In this document: positions 53,337 to 64,000 of the stretch, piece after piece | How positions within the stretch are numbered: position 1 is the stretch's first letter | How the letters are laid out: each line of letters begins with the position of its first letter | DNA from: Kalaharituber pfeilii | Lineage: Eukaryota; Ascomycota; Pezizomycetes; Pezizales; Pezizaceae | Assembly (NCBI GenBank): GCA_015179045.1 | Contig: WHUZ01000053.1 | Span: 248,001 to 312,000, forward strand | DNA: 64,000 bases | Direction of reading: 5' to 3' | Position numbers and translations under genes: made by a program | The notes under the pieces: generated by a model | Told to the model about the DNA's origin: nothing | Databases searched by the model: none | Seen by the model: the letters and a program-made list of their open reading frames with translations, nothing else

Positions 53337-55752
53337 ATGCGTCTCTGGACCATTCGTGCGGCTGCTGCTCTGCTATCTGCATCATTGCCATTCTCTCTAC
53401 AGAAGAATCACGAAGATCCATGTGCCCAGATAGCTTCAGAATGGGCAGGTAAGTTTCTTTTTAGAATTGCACTAAGGAGTCTCTTACAAATGTTGATGAT
53501 TTGTGTATGCAGAGTCGGATACAGCAGTACAATTCCCAGCCGATTTGGCCCAAGCTTGCTTGAAGTCGATACCTTATGATGAAAAACGTTCCCGTTTTAT
53601 TCTCGATCAGCTCCAATTGTATTTCCAATTTTTTGCAGCCCAAACATACTACAAGTCGCCTCCACAATACTTTGAATTACTGCCAGTCAATGCCAATGAC
53701 ACATTCGAGTACTTTTATGATCGCCTCGAGGAGGGATCGCACGCTTATGCAAACAATCTCGAGTTTGACCACGACTTAATGAACTTCTTCGGATCCTACC
53801 GGCATGCGAGTATGCAATTCCTACCGGCATGCTCTGGTGCGTTTTTGTTCAGACACGACCAACCGCTGGTCGCCATATCTCCAGACACACCGTCTAGTGA
53901 AGCAAAAATCTACGTTGTGCTGGATCCTTATGGCATCCCTCAAATAGGCCCTGAAGTGGATACCATTGATGGACAGCCTGTTATTGACTACTTAAAACAT
54001 TTAACATCTACCCTTCCTTCCCTGCAATACGTGGATCCAGATGCTAGATGGAATGAGCTTTTCTTCCGCCGCAGCAATGCCGATGCTAGGCTTGGTGCAT
54101 TTGCCCAAAGATTTGTATATCCAGAGGGCGGCCAGATTATTGTGAAGTACAAAGATGGAAGTGAAGCCCCTTTAACTTGGACTGCGGAGATTTTTAGTGG
54201 TGTTGCGGAAATGACACCGGATGAAGTGCATCTCCCATGGTCTGACAAGCACTCGTTCCTTGAGAAAGTCTGCCTTCGACCGATGGACCCGGCTCTCTGT
54301 AAAAGACAGGAGGGTAGCCTATATACAGTCCACAAACGTGGTTTGCATAGAAAGAGAGATAGCCACCCGACCTCTATGTGGGGATATCCAACTCCAGTGC
54401 TTCACACACACGGACATGAGCTGAGTCTTTTCGAATACGACGAATATTCAGTGTTTGTGATTTCTTCTTTTGATCCACACCCAGGCAACACTCAAGACGG
54501 CTTAGCCTTTGTACTTGATTTCCAAGAAACCTTCTGGGAGGCTTTAGAGTCTGTGAAGGAGTATGACAAGAAGATTGGCAAGAAGAGGCCACTGCTGATC
54601 GACCTTTCGCACAACGATGGCGGACGTCAAATACTAGCACACGAGGCTGCCAGGATGTTGCTTCCCAATACAGATCATTATTTCCTTGCGAATCGAAGAT
54701 GGAGCCCAGCTTTAAAAGATCTCATGACAGCAGACTTCAGTGTTAATCACGCTTCAGTTTTCAATCATCGTTACTACAAGAATGAGAATGGGGGTGACTT
54801 CAAGGATGCCCAAGATCTTCTAGGCCCAGTTTACAAAGATGGGGACTATTTTACCAAGTTCATGGAGCCGAATCACGAGGAAATTATCGCAGAGCTGTGG
54901 GGAGATCATTATGTTGAGCTTGGTGATGCTTATTGGACAGCGTCAGATTTGGTTGTTGTATGTATTTCTGTGTCCCACTGTTTGACTGGAGCTAATTGAC
55001 CACACAGATTGCGGATGGGCTTTGTCAAGGAGCATGTGCTATCCTCTTGGAGGCCCTGCAAGCTCAGGGCGTTCGTGTTGCAGCTTATGGAGGTCGCCCA
55101 GATCAATGGAAAATGCAAGGAGCTGGGGGTCTGAAAGGACATTCGCCAGCAGAGTTTACCAAGATTGATGAAGAAATCTATTACATATTGGGAGTTGCAG
55201 CTGTGCGTTAACCACACCTTCAAACAAACATCCCGCACGAATCATGCTAATGACCGCATAGTGGGATAATCCAAATATGCCTAAACCACTTCCTTACAAC
55301 ATGCTGTGGGGCTCTGTTGGACTGGAAAACAGATTTAGAAAGGGCGAGTCGACTCCCATGGAATTCCAACATGTAGGTCCTATTCAGCGATATCTATCAA
55401 TGGGACAAACGCTAATTTTGAGCAGCTTCCTGCAACATGGACTCAAAAGTTCACAAAGGACATGTTCGACGGTGCACATGCAATCTGGCAGAAGACCTAT
55501 AGCCTGCTGCTTAACAGTGCCCCAGACGAAAGCCAGAAGAAGAATCTCGGCCCCCAAAAGGGATCCGCAGAGCAAAAAGACTCCATTGCGTTGAATAATG
55601 ATGACGATGATGACTTTGGGAGCGATGAGCTGGATCTTAAATTGCCGATTGGAGACTGGAATCTCGGAAAGTATATTCATGACTTCTTTGACGGGTACTC
55701 GCCAGAGAATATATTCCAGCTGGACAAGTTTTTTAACGACGATGATGACTGA
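53337..55752 (+). CDS. Secreted S41-family (CPAF-like) protein, catalytic residues apparently lost
   Basis: Member of the fungal C-terminal-processing peptidase (S41/CPAF-like) group that includes extracellular proteins and ustP-type proteins. Exons 53337-53448, 53513-54957, 55008-55202, 55262-55372 and 55426-55752 sum to 2190 nt, giving 729 residues. Residues 1-22 are a signal peptide (MRLWTIRAAAALLSASLPFS). The central part has the family's YVPACSG-like phrase (here QFLPACSGAFLF), a PDZ-like section (VVLDPYGIPQIGPEVDTIDG) and the S41 fold (RPLLIDLSHNDGG). The nucleophile region, normally SDGxCxSTC, reads ADGLCQGAC (residues about 522-529), so the catalytic Ser position is Gly. The AHDGHF-like His motif before PACSG reads YRHASMQ. 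The C-terminus is very acidic, with runs of Asp near 55600 and at the stop. The reading frame is intact, so it is probably an expressed pseudoprotease. Confidence 0.8.
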
Positions 55753-56900
55753 TCATGATTTGGGGACAGCTGGCGGGTTGGAGGCCAGGATATGTTAACA
55801 TTTGCCGTTGATTTTATATACTTCGCATAGCTTCCTTCCGATTTTTTTCCTCTTGCTAATTTTGGGTGATATATATGTATATTTGGATAGTTTTGTTATG
55901 AATGTATTATCATGACGCATGGCGCCTATTGTTTTGGGCCATGCTACATGGTACTCTAGATCTACGATATGGACACAGCTCATGCCCTTCCTGATGTATT
56001 TCTGTTGCTGCTGCTCGCTGGCTGCAGGGGTCCCGTAAGGCTGAGGGAGGGCGTTCGCTTGGCGCATAGAAGCATTCTGTCCTGCAGGCTAGGACCGAGA
56101 CACGCGTGCCTTGGGTTACCCAAAGTGCGTAGCGTCTGGTATGGCTGTCTGGCCGTGGAATATCGGCCTGGTCTGGGGGGCAGCAGTGCTGTCTCGGGCG
56201 GCTTGGTGAATAATGGTGCTTCCCGGAGCCATTGCAAGCGCGTTGTACGCAGCGCGACTCCTGGCACGGGAACAGCTTGGCACGTTTGTCCGCCGTGCCC
56301 GGGCAATTTCGTAGCGTTTCACAGCCGCCGCCGGAGAGGCTCCTTGGGCCCCAGGGTGCTGTCCACGCTGCCTTCCCCCTCCCCCTCCCCTCCCCCTCCC
56401 CCATGGTGACAGTCCTCCCCCCCCAGAAAACGACCACTGCATGCTACCGTTGTGCATGCCGCACATCACGAGCAGATTTACTAGCACTTCATTCCGTTGT
56501 ACGGCCCCCCCTGTCAATCCGCCCATCCTTTCTACATTATGCTTCCTAGGTACCTGCATGGTATAGTGCCGTCTTTGTATTACGAGGCAGCGGGACTGAG
56601 GCTAGGTAACGAACACAACTCAAACTTAGTGAGCTGCATAAGCCCGGCAATACGCTGTCCCCATACCTCCCAGCACTCGATCACACGTCCACCTGGGTAC
56701 CCGCCCATACACAGACTGGTCATTAAAGTCAGAAAGTCACAGAGAGTGTTTCGTTGAGCTCTGCAGAGCCCCCTATCAGCGCTCTGGCGCTCGCATTTGC
56801 CCAGTTCCTGCCGACGAGCAGGTGAACACCATATATCATCCATTCTCTACTACAAAGTAACTATAAAGCGGAGACCTTGGTAGCAGGTCAAGCAGCAAGC
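55753..56900. other. Intergenic region between tandem genes
   Basis: 1.1 kb including the 3' end of the S41 gene and the promoter of the phosphatase gene. GC-rich centre (about 56000-56410) with a CCCCTCCCCCTCCCC tract near 56375-56402. No supported gene; open frames on both strands reflect GC-rich composition. Confidence 0.5.
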
Positions 56901-59900
56901 ATGGCCGACGAGGACTCTACAGTGGCAAGCCGCCCTCTGTCCCACTCCATACCCTCAAAGTGGGCGAGTCGTTGATACTAACGGTGCTGTGACTGCAAAG
57001 CAGAATACCGTCTCGTCACTACGGTCGCGGTTTGAACAGATGATGTCTCCGACAACACCTTCTGCTGAATGGGACTCACATAAGGGCAAACTAGCAACTG
57101 TGACTCCAGCAAGGCTGTCTATGCAATTGCACCCGCAACATTCACAGCCACAACATCATTCTGGAGGTGCTGGAGATACTGGTGGTGGTTTTGTCAGAGA
57201 TCAGGAGCCGCAGGACCCATTTGCAGAGCACTCACAACGACGGAATGAGGTTCGGAGCTCCGTGAATTTGCCTGCACGGAACGCAGCTTATGACAGAACG
57301 AACCATGGTTCAGTACGGGATACCGTTGGCGTCAGGGCGAGCAAGCTGGACGAGGAAATTCAATCTTCTAGTTTACAACAGCTTGCCCCTCCGACCCCTC
57401 CAATAGCACGCCCAACCCCTCGCCCACGACCACAATCGATGGGAATACTCCACCAGCCACGGATTACTCCATCATTACGAATTGATTCTCCGAAATCTCC
57501 TGCACTACCCCTGTCTGCCCAACACACAGGAATTGGAAAATCCAAAACTCCACCGCCAGTACCACCACCTCGGGATTCACAGAGAATAAGCCGGCCCACA
57601 TCACCCACAAGGGAAACATTTTCGAAAAATCCACCGCCAATACCCGCATCAACCCGTCCGCGGCCTGCTGCATTGAGCATCAAACCAAATGAAAATGTAG
57701 AATCTGGGCTTGGGTCGGCTGTCCATGCTCCTACTCCACGTGGTACTTTAGGAGCACAGGCGCTTCAAGAGACGGCCGCAGGAAGACCGCGGACACCAGA
57801 GGCGGCTCCAATTCCACCTCCAGTGCCAAATAGGCCAGAGAAATACAGGACGAGCGGAAAGAAGCAACCCCCAATACCTACAAAAAAGGCGGATAACCTT
57901 ACAGTGGCACCCCCAGCTTCCTCGGATGAAAAGGTTTCACCTTTTAGTACACCTCCATCTAGTCCTGACGGGGGCTATGGAAGCTCCGAGGAGCTGCCTG
58001 CATTCCTAGCAAAACGTAACGTTAAGAGGGCATCTGTTGCAACTTCCACAGTAGTTGTAGCAACTCCAGCACCTCCAGCACCTCTAGCACCTCCAGCACC
58101 TCCAGCACCCCCAGCACCGCCAGCACCTCCAGCACCTCCACCGCCTCCACCGCCTCCACGGCTACCTCCTCACCCTTCCATTCCTCCTCGAGCCTCCATA
58201 GTTGCACAATCTAGTCTTTCACGGTTTGAAGCCAATAGAACGGCTACAAGCCCTCCTATCGTAGCTAGAGCTTCTATCGATAGCTCTGAGCTTAGGCCAA
58301 CGCTCCCCCCTCGCCCTAAGGGTGGGCTTTTCTCACTACACGCGCGCAAAAATAGTCTGCGGGGGCGGAGTGCATCACCGCCACGAGTGTCTGTTGCGGA
58401 ATCCTCTGTTCCATTCGAGAATAGCCCTCATGTTGCTTTTAAGCCACCTTCCCAGCGTACCAGTATAATTCATGGTATGCATAAAATTCCTATACTACAC
58501 GAGAATGGCCATAAAAGCTCTTCCAGCATATCCAGCAGCTCTGCATTTGGAACAAGTATGGAGAACGGGCTACATACAGATGATTCCGATGACGCTGCTG
58601 CCATTGAACAGGATAGATTGAGTGAATACCCCGATCTATCACAAGCAAATCGGCGGAGACCAGTGTTCAGGACTGGGCCACATGAAATAAACTGCAAAAC
58701 TGATGTTAGGTTGTTTACAGTCAGCGGGCATTACGTTTGTACAGTATCCAGTTCAACAAAAGTCTGGAATGTCAGCACTGGAGAATGTATCATGAACTTA
58801 AGCCATGGTGAAACTACAAAAATCACAGCCGTATCTTTCAAGCCATCAGTGGATATTCTAGATGAGGGTGCTGTGTTATGGCTGGGAACCAGTAACGGCG
58901 AACTACTTGAAGTGGACATTGCATCCCAGAGAGTCATTGACAGTCGTGCTAGTGCACATACAAAGAAAGAAATTGTCAAAATATATCGCCATGGATACGA
59001 ACTATGGACATTAGATGAAAGTGGCAAACTTCAAATCTGGGCACCGGATCCCAGCGGCATTCCTAATTTGCGGAACTCACCTACAACGTTTAGGATAAAT
59101 AATAAACATACATATTCCTTGATTGTGGGATCACAACTCTGGGTTGGGGCTGGAAAGAACGTTTATGTTTATTCACCAACTCCAGATGGAAGAACAGACA
59201 TATTAGGGCGAACTTTATCCCCGACAAAACCAGCAGGAGAGATCACTTGTGGCACTGTTGTGAATAGTGAACCCGACAAGGTATTCTTCGGTCACAACGA
59301 TGGGAAAGTGTCAATCTATTCCGCAAGTTCACTTCAATGCCTGGATGTGGTGAGTGTTAGTTTATATAAAATTAACTCCATGTGCGGAGTCGGCGACTAC
59401 TTGTGGACAGGATTTAAAACTGGAATGATCTATGTTTATGATGTTCAGTCGAAACCCTGGCGGGCCATAAAAGACTGGCAAGCTCACGAGACCCCTGTGG
59501 TCGAAGTGATTGGAGATCGTACCAGTATCTGGAAAGTCGATAGGTTACAAGTAATCTCTTTGGGTACTGATAATTATCTGAAAGTATGGGACGGCATGCT
59601 GGAAGAGGACTGGCTTGAGGCGAGAATGGCCAAATACGACGTTGAATACTGTAACTTTCGGGAAATTAGGGCTCTGGTGTGTACCTGGAATGCTGGGGCA
59701 TCAAAACCGCAGGATCTGCTTAACGATTCTCAAGATGCAAAATTTCTGGAAAATGTCATTACAAGTATTGATTCTCCAGATATCCTGGTCTTTGGTTTCC
59801 AGGAACTAGTTGATCTGGAGGATAAAAAGATTACCGCAAAATCTCTCCTCAAAAGCAGTAAAAAGAAACGCGCGCAGGTTACTCAGGAGCGGATGAGCCA

Positions 59901-60982
59901 TCAATATCGCCTATGGCAAAAACAGCTCATGAAATCGATAGAGCAGTTTATGCCTAGGGATGAACCGTACATCCTGCTACATTCAGCCAATCTAGTTGGG
60001 CTCTTCACATGTATCTTCATCAAGCAGTCGGAGAGAAACAACATTCGGAATCTGGCAGCAGCTACAGTGAAACGGGGCCTCGGTGGATTGCATGGAAATA
60101 AGGTAGTCTGCCACCTTCACATTACGGTATCGGAAACTAATTATCATGCCAGGGGGCTCTTGTCGTCAGGTTCTTATTAGACGATAGTTCACTTTGTTTC
60201 ATCAACTGCCATCTTGCTGCAGGCCAATCTCACACAATTTCACGTAACAATGACATAGCAGCTATTCTCGAAGCCAACAGCCTTCCAATTGAAACTGACC
60301 GTTCAGCAAGATCCGACATGTTTGTTGGCGGAGGCGATGGCTCCATGATTCTTGACCACGAGATCTGCATTCTCAACGGTGACCTTAACTACCGCATTGA
60401 TGGCCATCGAGACTCGGTCATCCACAAAATTAAACATAATGAAATTGATGCCCTACTGGATAGGGACCAGCTCCTTGTTGAACGAAAACGGAATCCAGGG
60501 TTCCGATTACGAGTCTTCCATGAGATGCCGATTCGGTTTGCACCAACGTACAAGTATGATGTTGGCACGGATACGTACGATACAAGCGAAAAGAAGCGGG
60601 TGCCAGCGTGGTGCGATAGATTGCTGTTTAGAGGTTTGGGGAGGATAAAGCAATTGGATTATAGGAGGCATGAGGTTAGAGTGTCGGATCATAGGCCGGT
60701 CAGTGGGACCTTCTTGATCAGGCTGAAGACAGTGATTCCGTCAAGGAAAGCCGTTGTGTGGGAGAGATCCGTGAAGGAGTACAGGCAGGTGAAGCAGAAG
60801 ATGCTGCACGAGGCAAAGTAAACCAGTTTCTTTCCCCGATTTATTTCGAATAAATGTACGGACCTAACATCTTCCTCAACAGGCTCGACTTCCTCATCAG
60901 CATCTGTGGCTACGAACGGGGCGAAGCGGAAAGACTCCTTTCACAAGAGATACTACCTTCTGCAGTTAAAGGGTTGCAGTAG
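56901..60982 (+). CDS. Inositol polyphosphate 5-phosphatase with Pro-rich region and WD40 domain
   Basis: Dephosphorylates the 5-position of phosphoinositides or inositol phosphates; the IPPc (endonuclease/exonuclease/phosphatase) fold lies at residues ~898-1250. Exons 56901-56921, 57004-60102, 60153-60817 and 60883-60982 sum to 3885 nt, giving 1294 residues. The first intron is deduced from a perfect TACTAAC branch site (56976-56982), a CAG acceptor and matching phase; its GTGGCA donor is weak. The N-terminal ~560 residues are disordered and Pro/Ser-rich, with PPxP ligands and an (APP)n run near 58060-58140 suggesting SH3 or profilin binding. A WD40-like propeller follows (GHYVCTVSSSTKVWNVSTGE; LWLGTSNGELLEVD; DYLWTGFKTGMIYVYD). 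Catalytic motifs: VFGFQELVDLED, GNKGALVVRF, INCHLAAGQ, NGDLNYRI and PAWCDRLLFRG, then SDHRPVSG. The residue before the GDLNYRI motif is Asn where Trp-Leu/Phe-Gly is usual. Confidence 0.92.
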
Positions 60983-62027
60983 TCTGTTATTTCCCTCTTT
61001 CCTTTTTCCTGTTTCCTGTTTCGTATTTTTCTTTTTTACTTATTTATTTATTTATTTACTCTATTGACTTATCGTTTCTGCACCTCTTGAAAGAATCTTA
61101 ATAGAGAGGTTGGTTGTCATTAGTGATGCGCGAAAGTGATATACACTACATTAATTGCTAATGCCTCATTTCCTTTTTTTTTAAAATTTTTTTTTTTTTT
61201 TTTGTTATTTTTCTCTTTAAATTTCTTTATGTTCTGTGTTATAGTGGACTGGCTTATACGGTTTATATATCCTTGAGTTATTATTATTATTATTATTATT
61301 ATTATTTTCGTTCCAAGACTGATGTATCGTTATGTTGATGTATACCTTGATACTCGATATCAACAAGAGGCAGACAGAGATCGAGAGACGGATAGGGAGA
61401 GCTAGGCATATCGCTTGACAATGCCGACGGTTACCATATATATACCTGTATATATATAATTCTTATTTTTTTCTTTTTCCTTTGTTCCCTTTCTCTTTTT
61501 TTCCCCCTTTCTCTCATTATACTAGGGCAGGAGTAAGGTAATTGTTCTGTTTTATACTACATGTGTTTGCGTGTTAATTAACTTATGGCCAAGACCGATA
61601 TCTTATACCACAGAAAGTACCATCTGGACTACGCTAGATTGGGCTAGACGAGGCTGGAGTTAGATGTAAATGGGAGCTCAATGGAACTGTTCTACAGAAG
61701 GAGAAATATGTCTACCATAGGTGAAGATGAGACGTAATAGCGGTACGAAAACCAGCGCGTTACCCTAAGGAACACTGCAGTGGACCACGAAAAAATCATT
61801 CTAGTAAACTACAACCCTATATATAGCAGTGTGGACCAACAGCTGACGAGACATCACGTAGGACTGTGAAATTTACGCCCTTTTTCTTTCGTCATTCCTT
61901 CTCTTTTTCTTATTACCCCCCCTTAAACCTGGTGGATATCCAATATCTCGAAATAGCTTTCACCCCTTTTAGAAGCAATTGTAAAAATTGGTATTTTGTA
62001 CCCTTTTTATTTTATCTTTTTTTTTTT
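60983..62027. other. Convergent intergenic region with ATT microsatellite
   Basis: About 1 kb between the phosphatase and dehydrogenase stop codons. T-rich, with an (ATT) run at about 61279-61305 and TA-rich tracts near 61430-61460. No gene seen. Confidence 0.6.
61279..61305. repeat. (ATT)n microsatellite
   Basis: About nine copies of TAT/ATT in the 3' flank of the phosphatase gene. Confidence 0.8.
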
Positions 62028-63975
62028 TTACTCTGAGACATATTTATACGGATTCATAATCCCGTTCTATATAACCGTGCACGAATCATGTTAGTTTCCC
62101 ATCATTATATCCATCGCCTGAGGGTAATGCCAAAAGCACACTTACCGGATCATACTGCTGTTTGATGTCCCTCATCAACCTCAAAATCTCCGGCGCCCTT
62201 GAGTACCCCACGTATGCTTTCTTTGCCAACCCCAGCCCATGTTCCGCACTGATGCTCCCTCCCCTCTCCTGAATCCACTCGTACACGAACGGCTCCAGTA
62301 CCTGCTCGACGCGCTTATCATACCTCCTCACAGGCACATTCAAATGCAGATTCGAGTCGCCCATGTGTCCGTAGCCGACCGTGTCTACGACTAAGTGTGC
62401 TTCACTATCTCCTAGAATCCCCGCCTCCAAGCACTGCTGCCGCGTCGCCGTCACAAGGTCGTAGAACTCTGCAAGCGGGATCGAGACGTCGTATTTGTAG
62501 CATCCGCCCCAGTGGCCGAGGACCTCAGGGATACCCTCGCGCCAGGACCAGAGGTTGCGGAGTTCCGTCTCGTTCTGGGCGAGGACGCCGTCAGCAACGA
62601 CGCCGCTAGTCAGGAGGCCCTCGAGGAGGACTTCGAGCTTGGCGTCATCGTGCTCCTTGTTGGAGCCGGAGGTCTCGATGAGGATGTGGAAGGGGTACTG
62701 TCCCTCGAGTGGGGGCTTCTTGCCTGTCACCTTGGCGACACAGGACTGTGACTTGCCGTCCATAAGCTCGAAGGCGGAAAGAATTTCGGAAAGCTGTTGC
62801 TTCGTTCTGACGAAAGCTTGCCGAACGGCATCAAATGACTCGACACCAAAGTACGCGACGTTGACGGCGTTGGGTTTCTGCGGGCATTGGACTGAGATGC
62901 CGGTGATGACGCCGATGGTGCCTTCGGAGCCGATGAAGAGCTGCTTAAGGTCGTATCCGGTGTTGTTTTTGCGGAGGGTGGAAAGGTCATTGACGATGCG
63001 GCCGTCGGGGAGGACCGCCTCGACGCCGAGGATGGTGCCGTGGAGGGTGCCGTAGCGGAGGAGGCGAAGACCGCCCGCGTTTGTGGCTACGTTGCCGCCG
63101 ACATGACAGGATCCTTTGGCGCCGAGGTCTAGAGGAAAGATATAGCCTCTCTCTCGGAGGTAGTTGTCTGCAACTTCGAGGATGACACCGGCGTCGCATA
63201 CTAGTATGCCTGAAACGGGGTCAAAGGAGCGAATCTGGTTAAACGAGGCCAGGGAGATGACAATCTCGTCGAACACGGGGACAGAGCCACCGACGAGACC
63301 GGTGTTGCCGCCTTGCGGGACGACGGCGAGCTTGCGGGTGTTGCAGTAGGAGAGGATGGAAGAAACTTCGGTCGTGGTGCGGGGCTTGAGGACGACTTGG
63401 GTGCGGCCGCGATACTTGCGCATCCAGTCACAGTTGAAGGGTTCGAGATCGTCGGAAGTAGCATTTGCGTTGGGAGTCACGGTTTCAAGGACGGCGGCGG
63501 GAGAGGTGAGAATGGATTTGAAGTAGGCAATATCTCCTTCAGTTATCTTTGCGGGTGTAGGAGGGATCTCAGGTCAGCTATATGAGAGTAACAGAGTAAC
63601 AAGTCGTGTGTGGGATATGCGCTCGCACACCTTCGCAAAATTCGGATTGCGCTTCAGCTCCGGGTATCTGTAATTTAGGTCAGAGCGCCTTTCAGGTAGC
63701 AATTGCTGAGGTAGGCCAATCGAACTGGGGGCAACATACGAATCCGACGTGAACTTGATCTCCTTCGTCGGGGCCTTCGACTTGGTCGCCGTCGAAGCCA
63801 CAGACGGCCCATGGGCTTCTGCCGTGGAGTACCGCCATTGCTGCCATCCCCGCGCAAGTGATGGTCGCAGCTGCTGCGCCGTCCGCCCGCACAACAGGAA
63901 GCTTGCGCTATATGGTGCCGTGCGCCGTGGCGGGAGGGCGCGGGATGCCGAAGTGAATACCCGGGCGCAGCTCAT
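62028..63975 (-). CDS. Mitochondrial FAD-linked D-2-hydroxyglutarate/D-lactate dehydrogenase (DLD2-like)
   Basis: FAD-dependent oxidase of the FAD_binding_4 / FAD-oxidase_C family oxidising D-2-hydroxyacids in the mitochondrial matrix. Exons 63740-63975, 63631-63667, 62146-63546 and 62028-62066 sum to 1713 nt, giving 570 residues. The N-terminal ~50 residues are Arg/Ser/Ala-rich, a typical presequence. Exon 2 is 37 nt and completes [16 protein letters not shown]-binding motifs: [20 protein letters not shown], then [18 protein letters not shown], then [13 protein letters not shown]. The C-terminal cap carries [15 protein letters not shown] with the metal/substrate His residues and [11 protein letters not shown]. 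The last exon is only 39 nt and supplies the conserved ending [12 protein letters not shown]; without it the chain would read through the intron. The pattern fits D-2-hydroxyglutarate dehydrogenase (yeast Dld2/Dld3) better than cytochrome-linked D-lactate dehydrogenase. Confidence 0.93.
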
Positions 63976-64000
63976 GGTGTATGAAGAAGTACTTTGGGGA

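Noticed and set aside
55910..56559. Several long overlapping frames on both strands
   Set aside because: GC-rich sequence lacks stops by composition; no domain in any frame.

Overview
This is a eukaryotic nuclear window, most likely from a filamentous ascomycete (Pezizomycotina). Genes carry several short introns of about 50-85 bases with GTAAGT/GTATGT-type donors and CTAAC/TACTAAC branch sites. The gene set is typically fungal: POM34, COX6, the condensin subunit YCG1, YJU2, VPS1, a GNS1/SUR4 elongase and a DUF4048 protein. There are no operons. Gene density is low, and long AT-rich, repeat-filled stretches point to a repeat-rich genome; I cannot name the genus.

Layout: 1-13 kb holds a mitochondrial ribosomal protein bL19m gene (+), nucleoporin POM34 (-), a membrane-anchored divergent AMP-binding protein (+), a DUF4048 protein (-) and a small secreted GPI-anchored Ser/Thr-rich protein (+). 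13-23.6 kb is gene-poor apart from a fatty acid elongase (-). 23.6-40.3 kb is a dense housekeeping block: COX6 (+), a mitochondrial-type cysteine synthase (-), condensin subunit 3 (+), splicing factor YJU2 (-), dynamin-like VPS1 (+) and an unusual ATP-dependent DNA ligase (-). 40.3-53.3 kb is a mobile-element graveyard with no intact gene. It holds a 0.6 kb foldback element, a complete but internally deleted hAT element with 17-bp terminal inverted repeats and an 8-bp target duplication, inverted Tc1/mariner-like fragments, and TA-flanked MITEs of two families. 53.3-64 kb returns to genes: a secreted S41-family protein that seems to lack its catalytic residues (+), a WD40-inositol polyphosphate 5-phosphatase (+) and a mitochondrial D-2-hydroxyacid (D-lactate / D-2-hydroxyglutarate type) dehydrogenase (-).

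Gene models were assembled by hand from splice signals. Every multi-exon model listed closes in frame (total exon length divisible by three), except that the DNA ligase has one unresolved C-terminal frame break and bL19m has a possible frame slip at its tail. The most interesting items are the internally deleted hAT element, the two MITE families, the foldback element, the apparent S41 pseudoprotease, the frame-broken ligase, a 16-nt microexon in the cysteine synthase, and an in-frame optional intron in the GPI protein.
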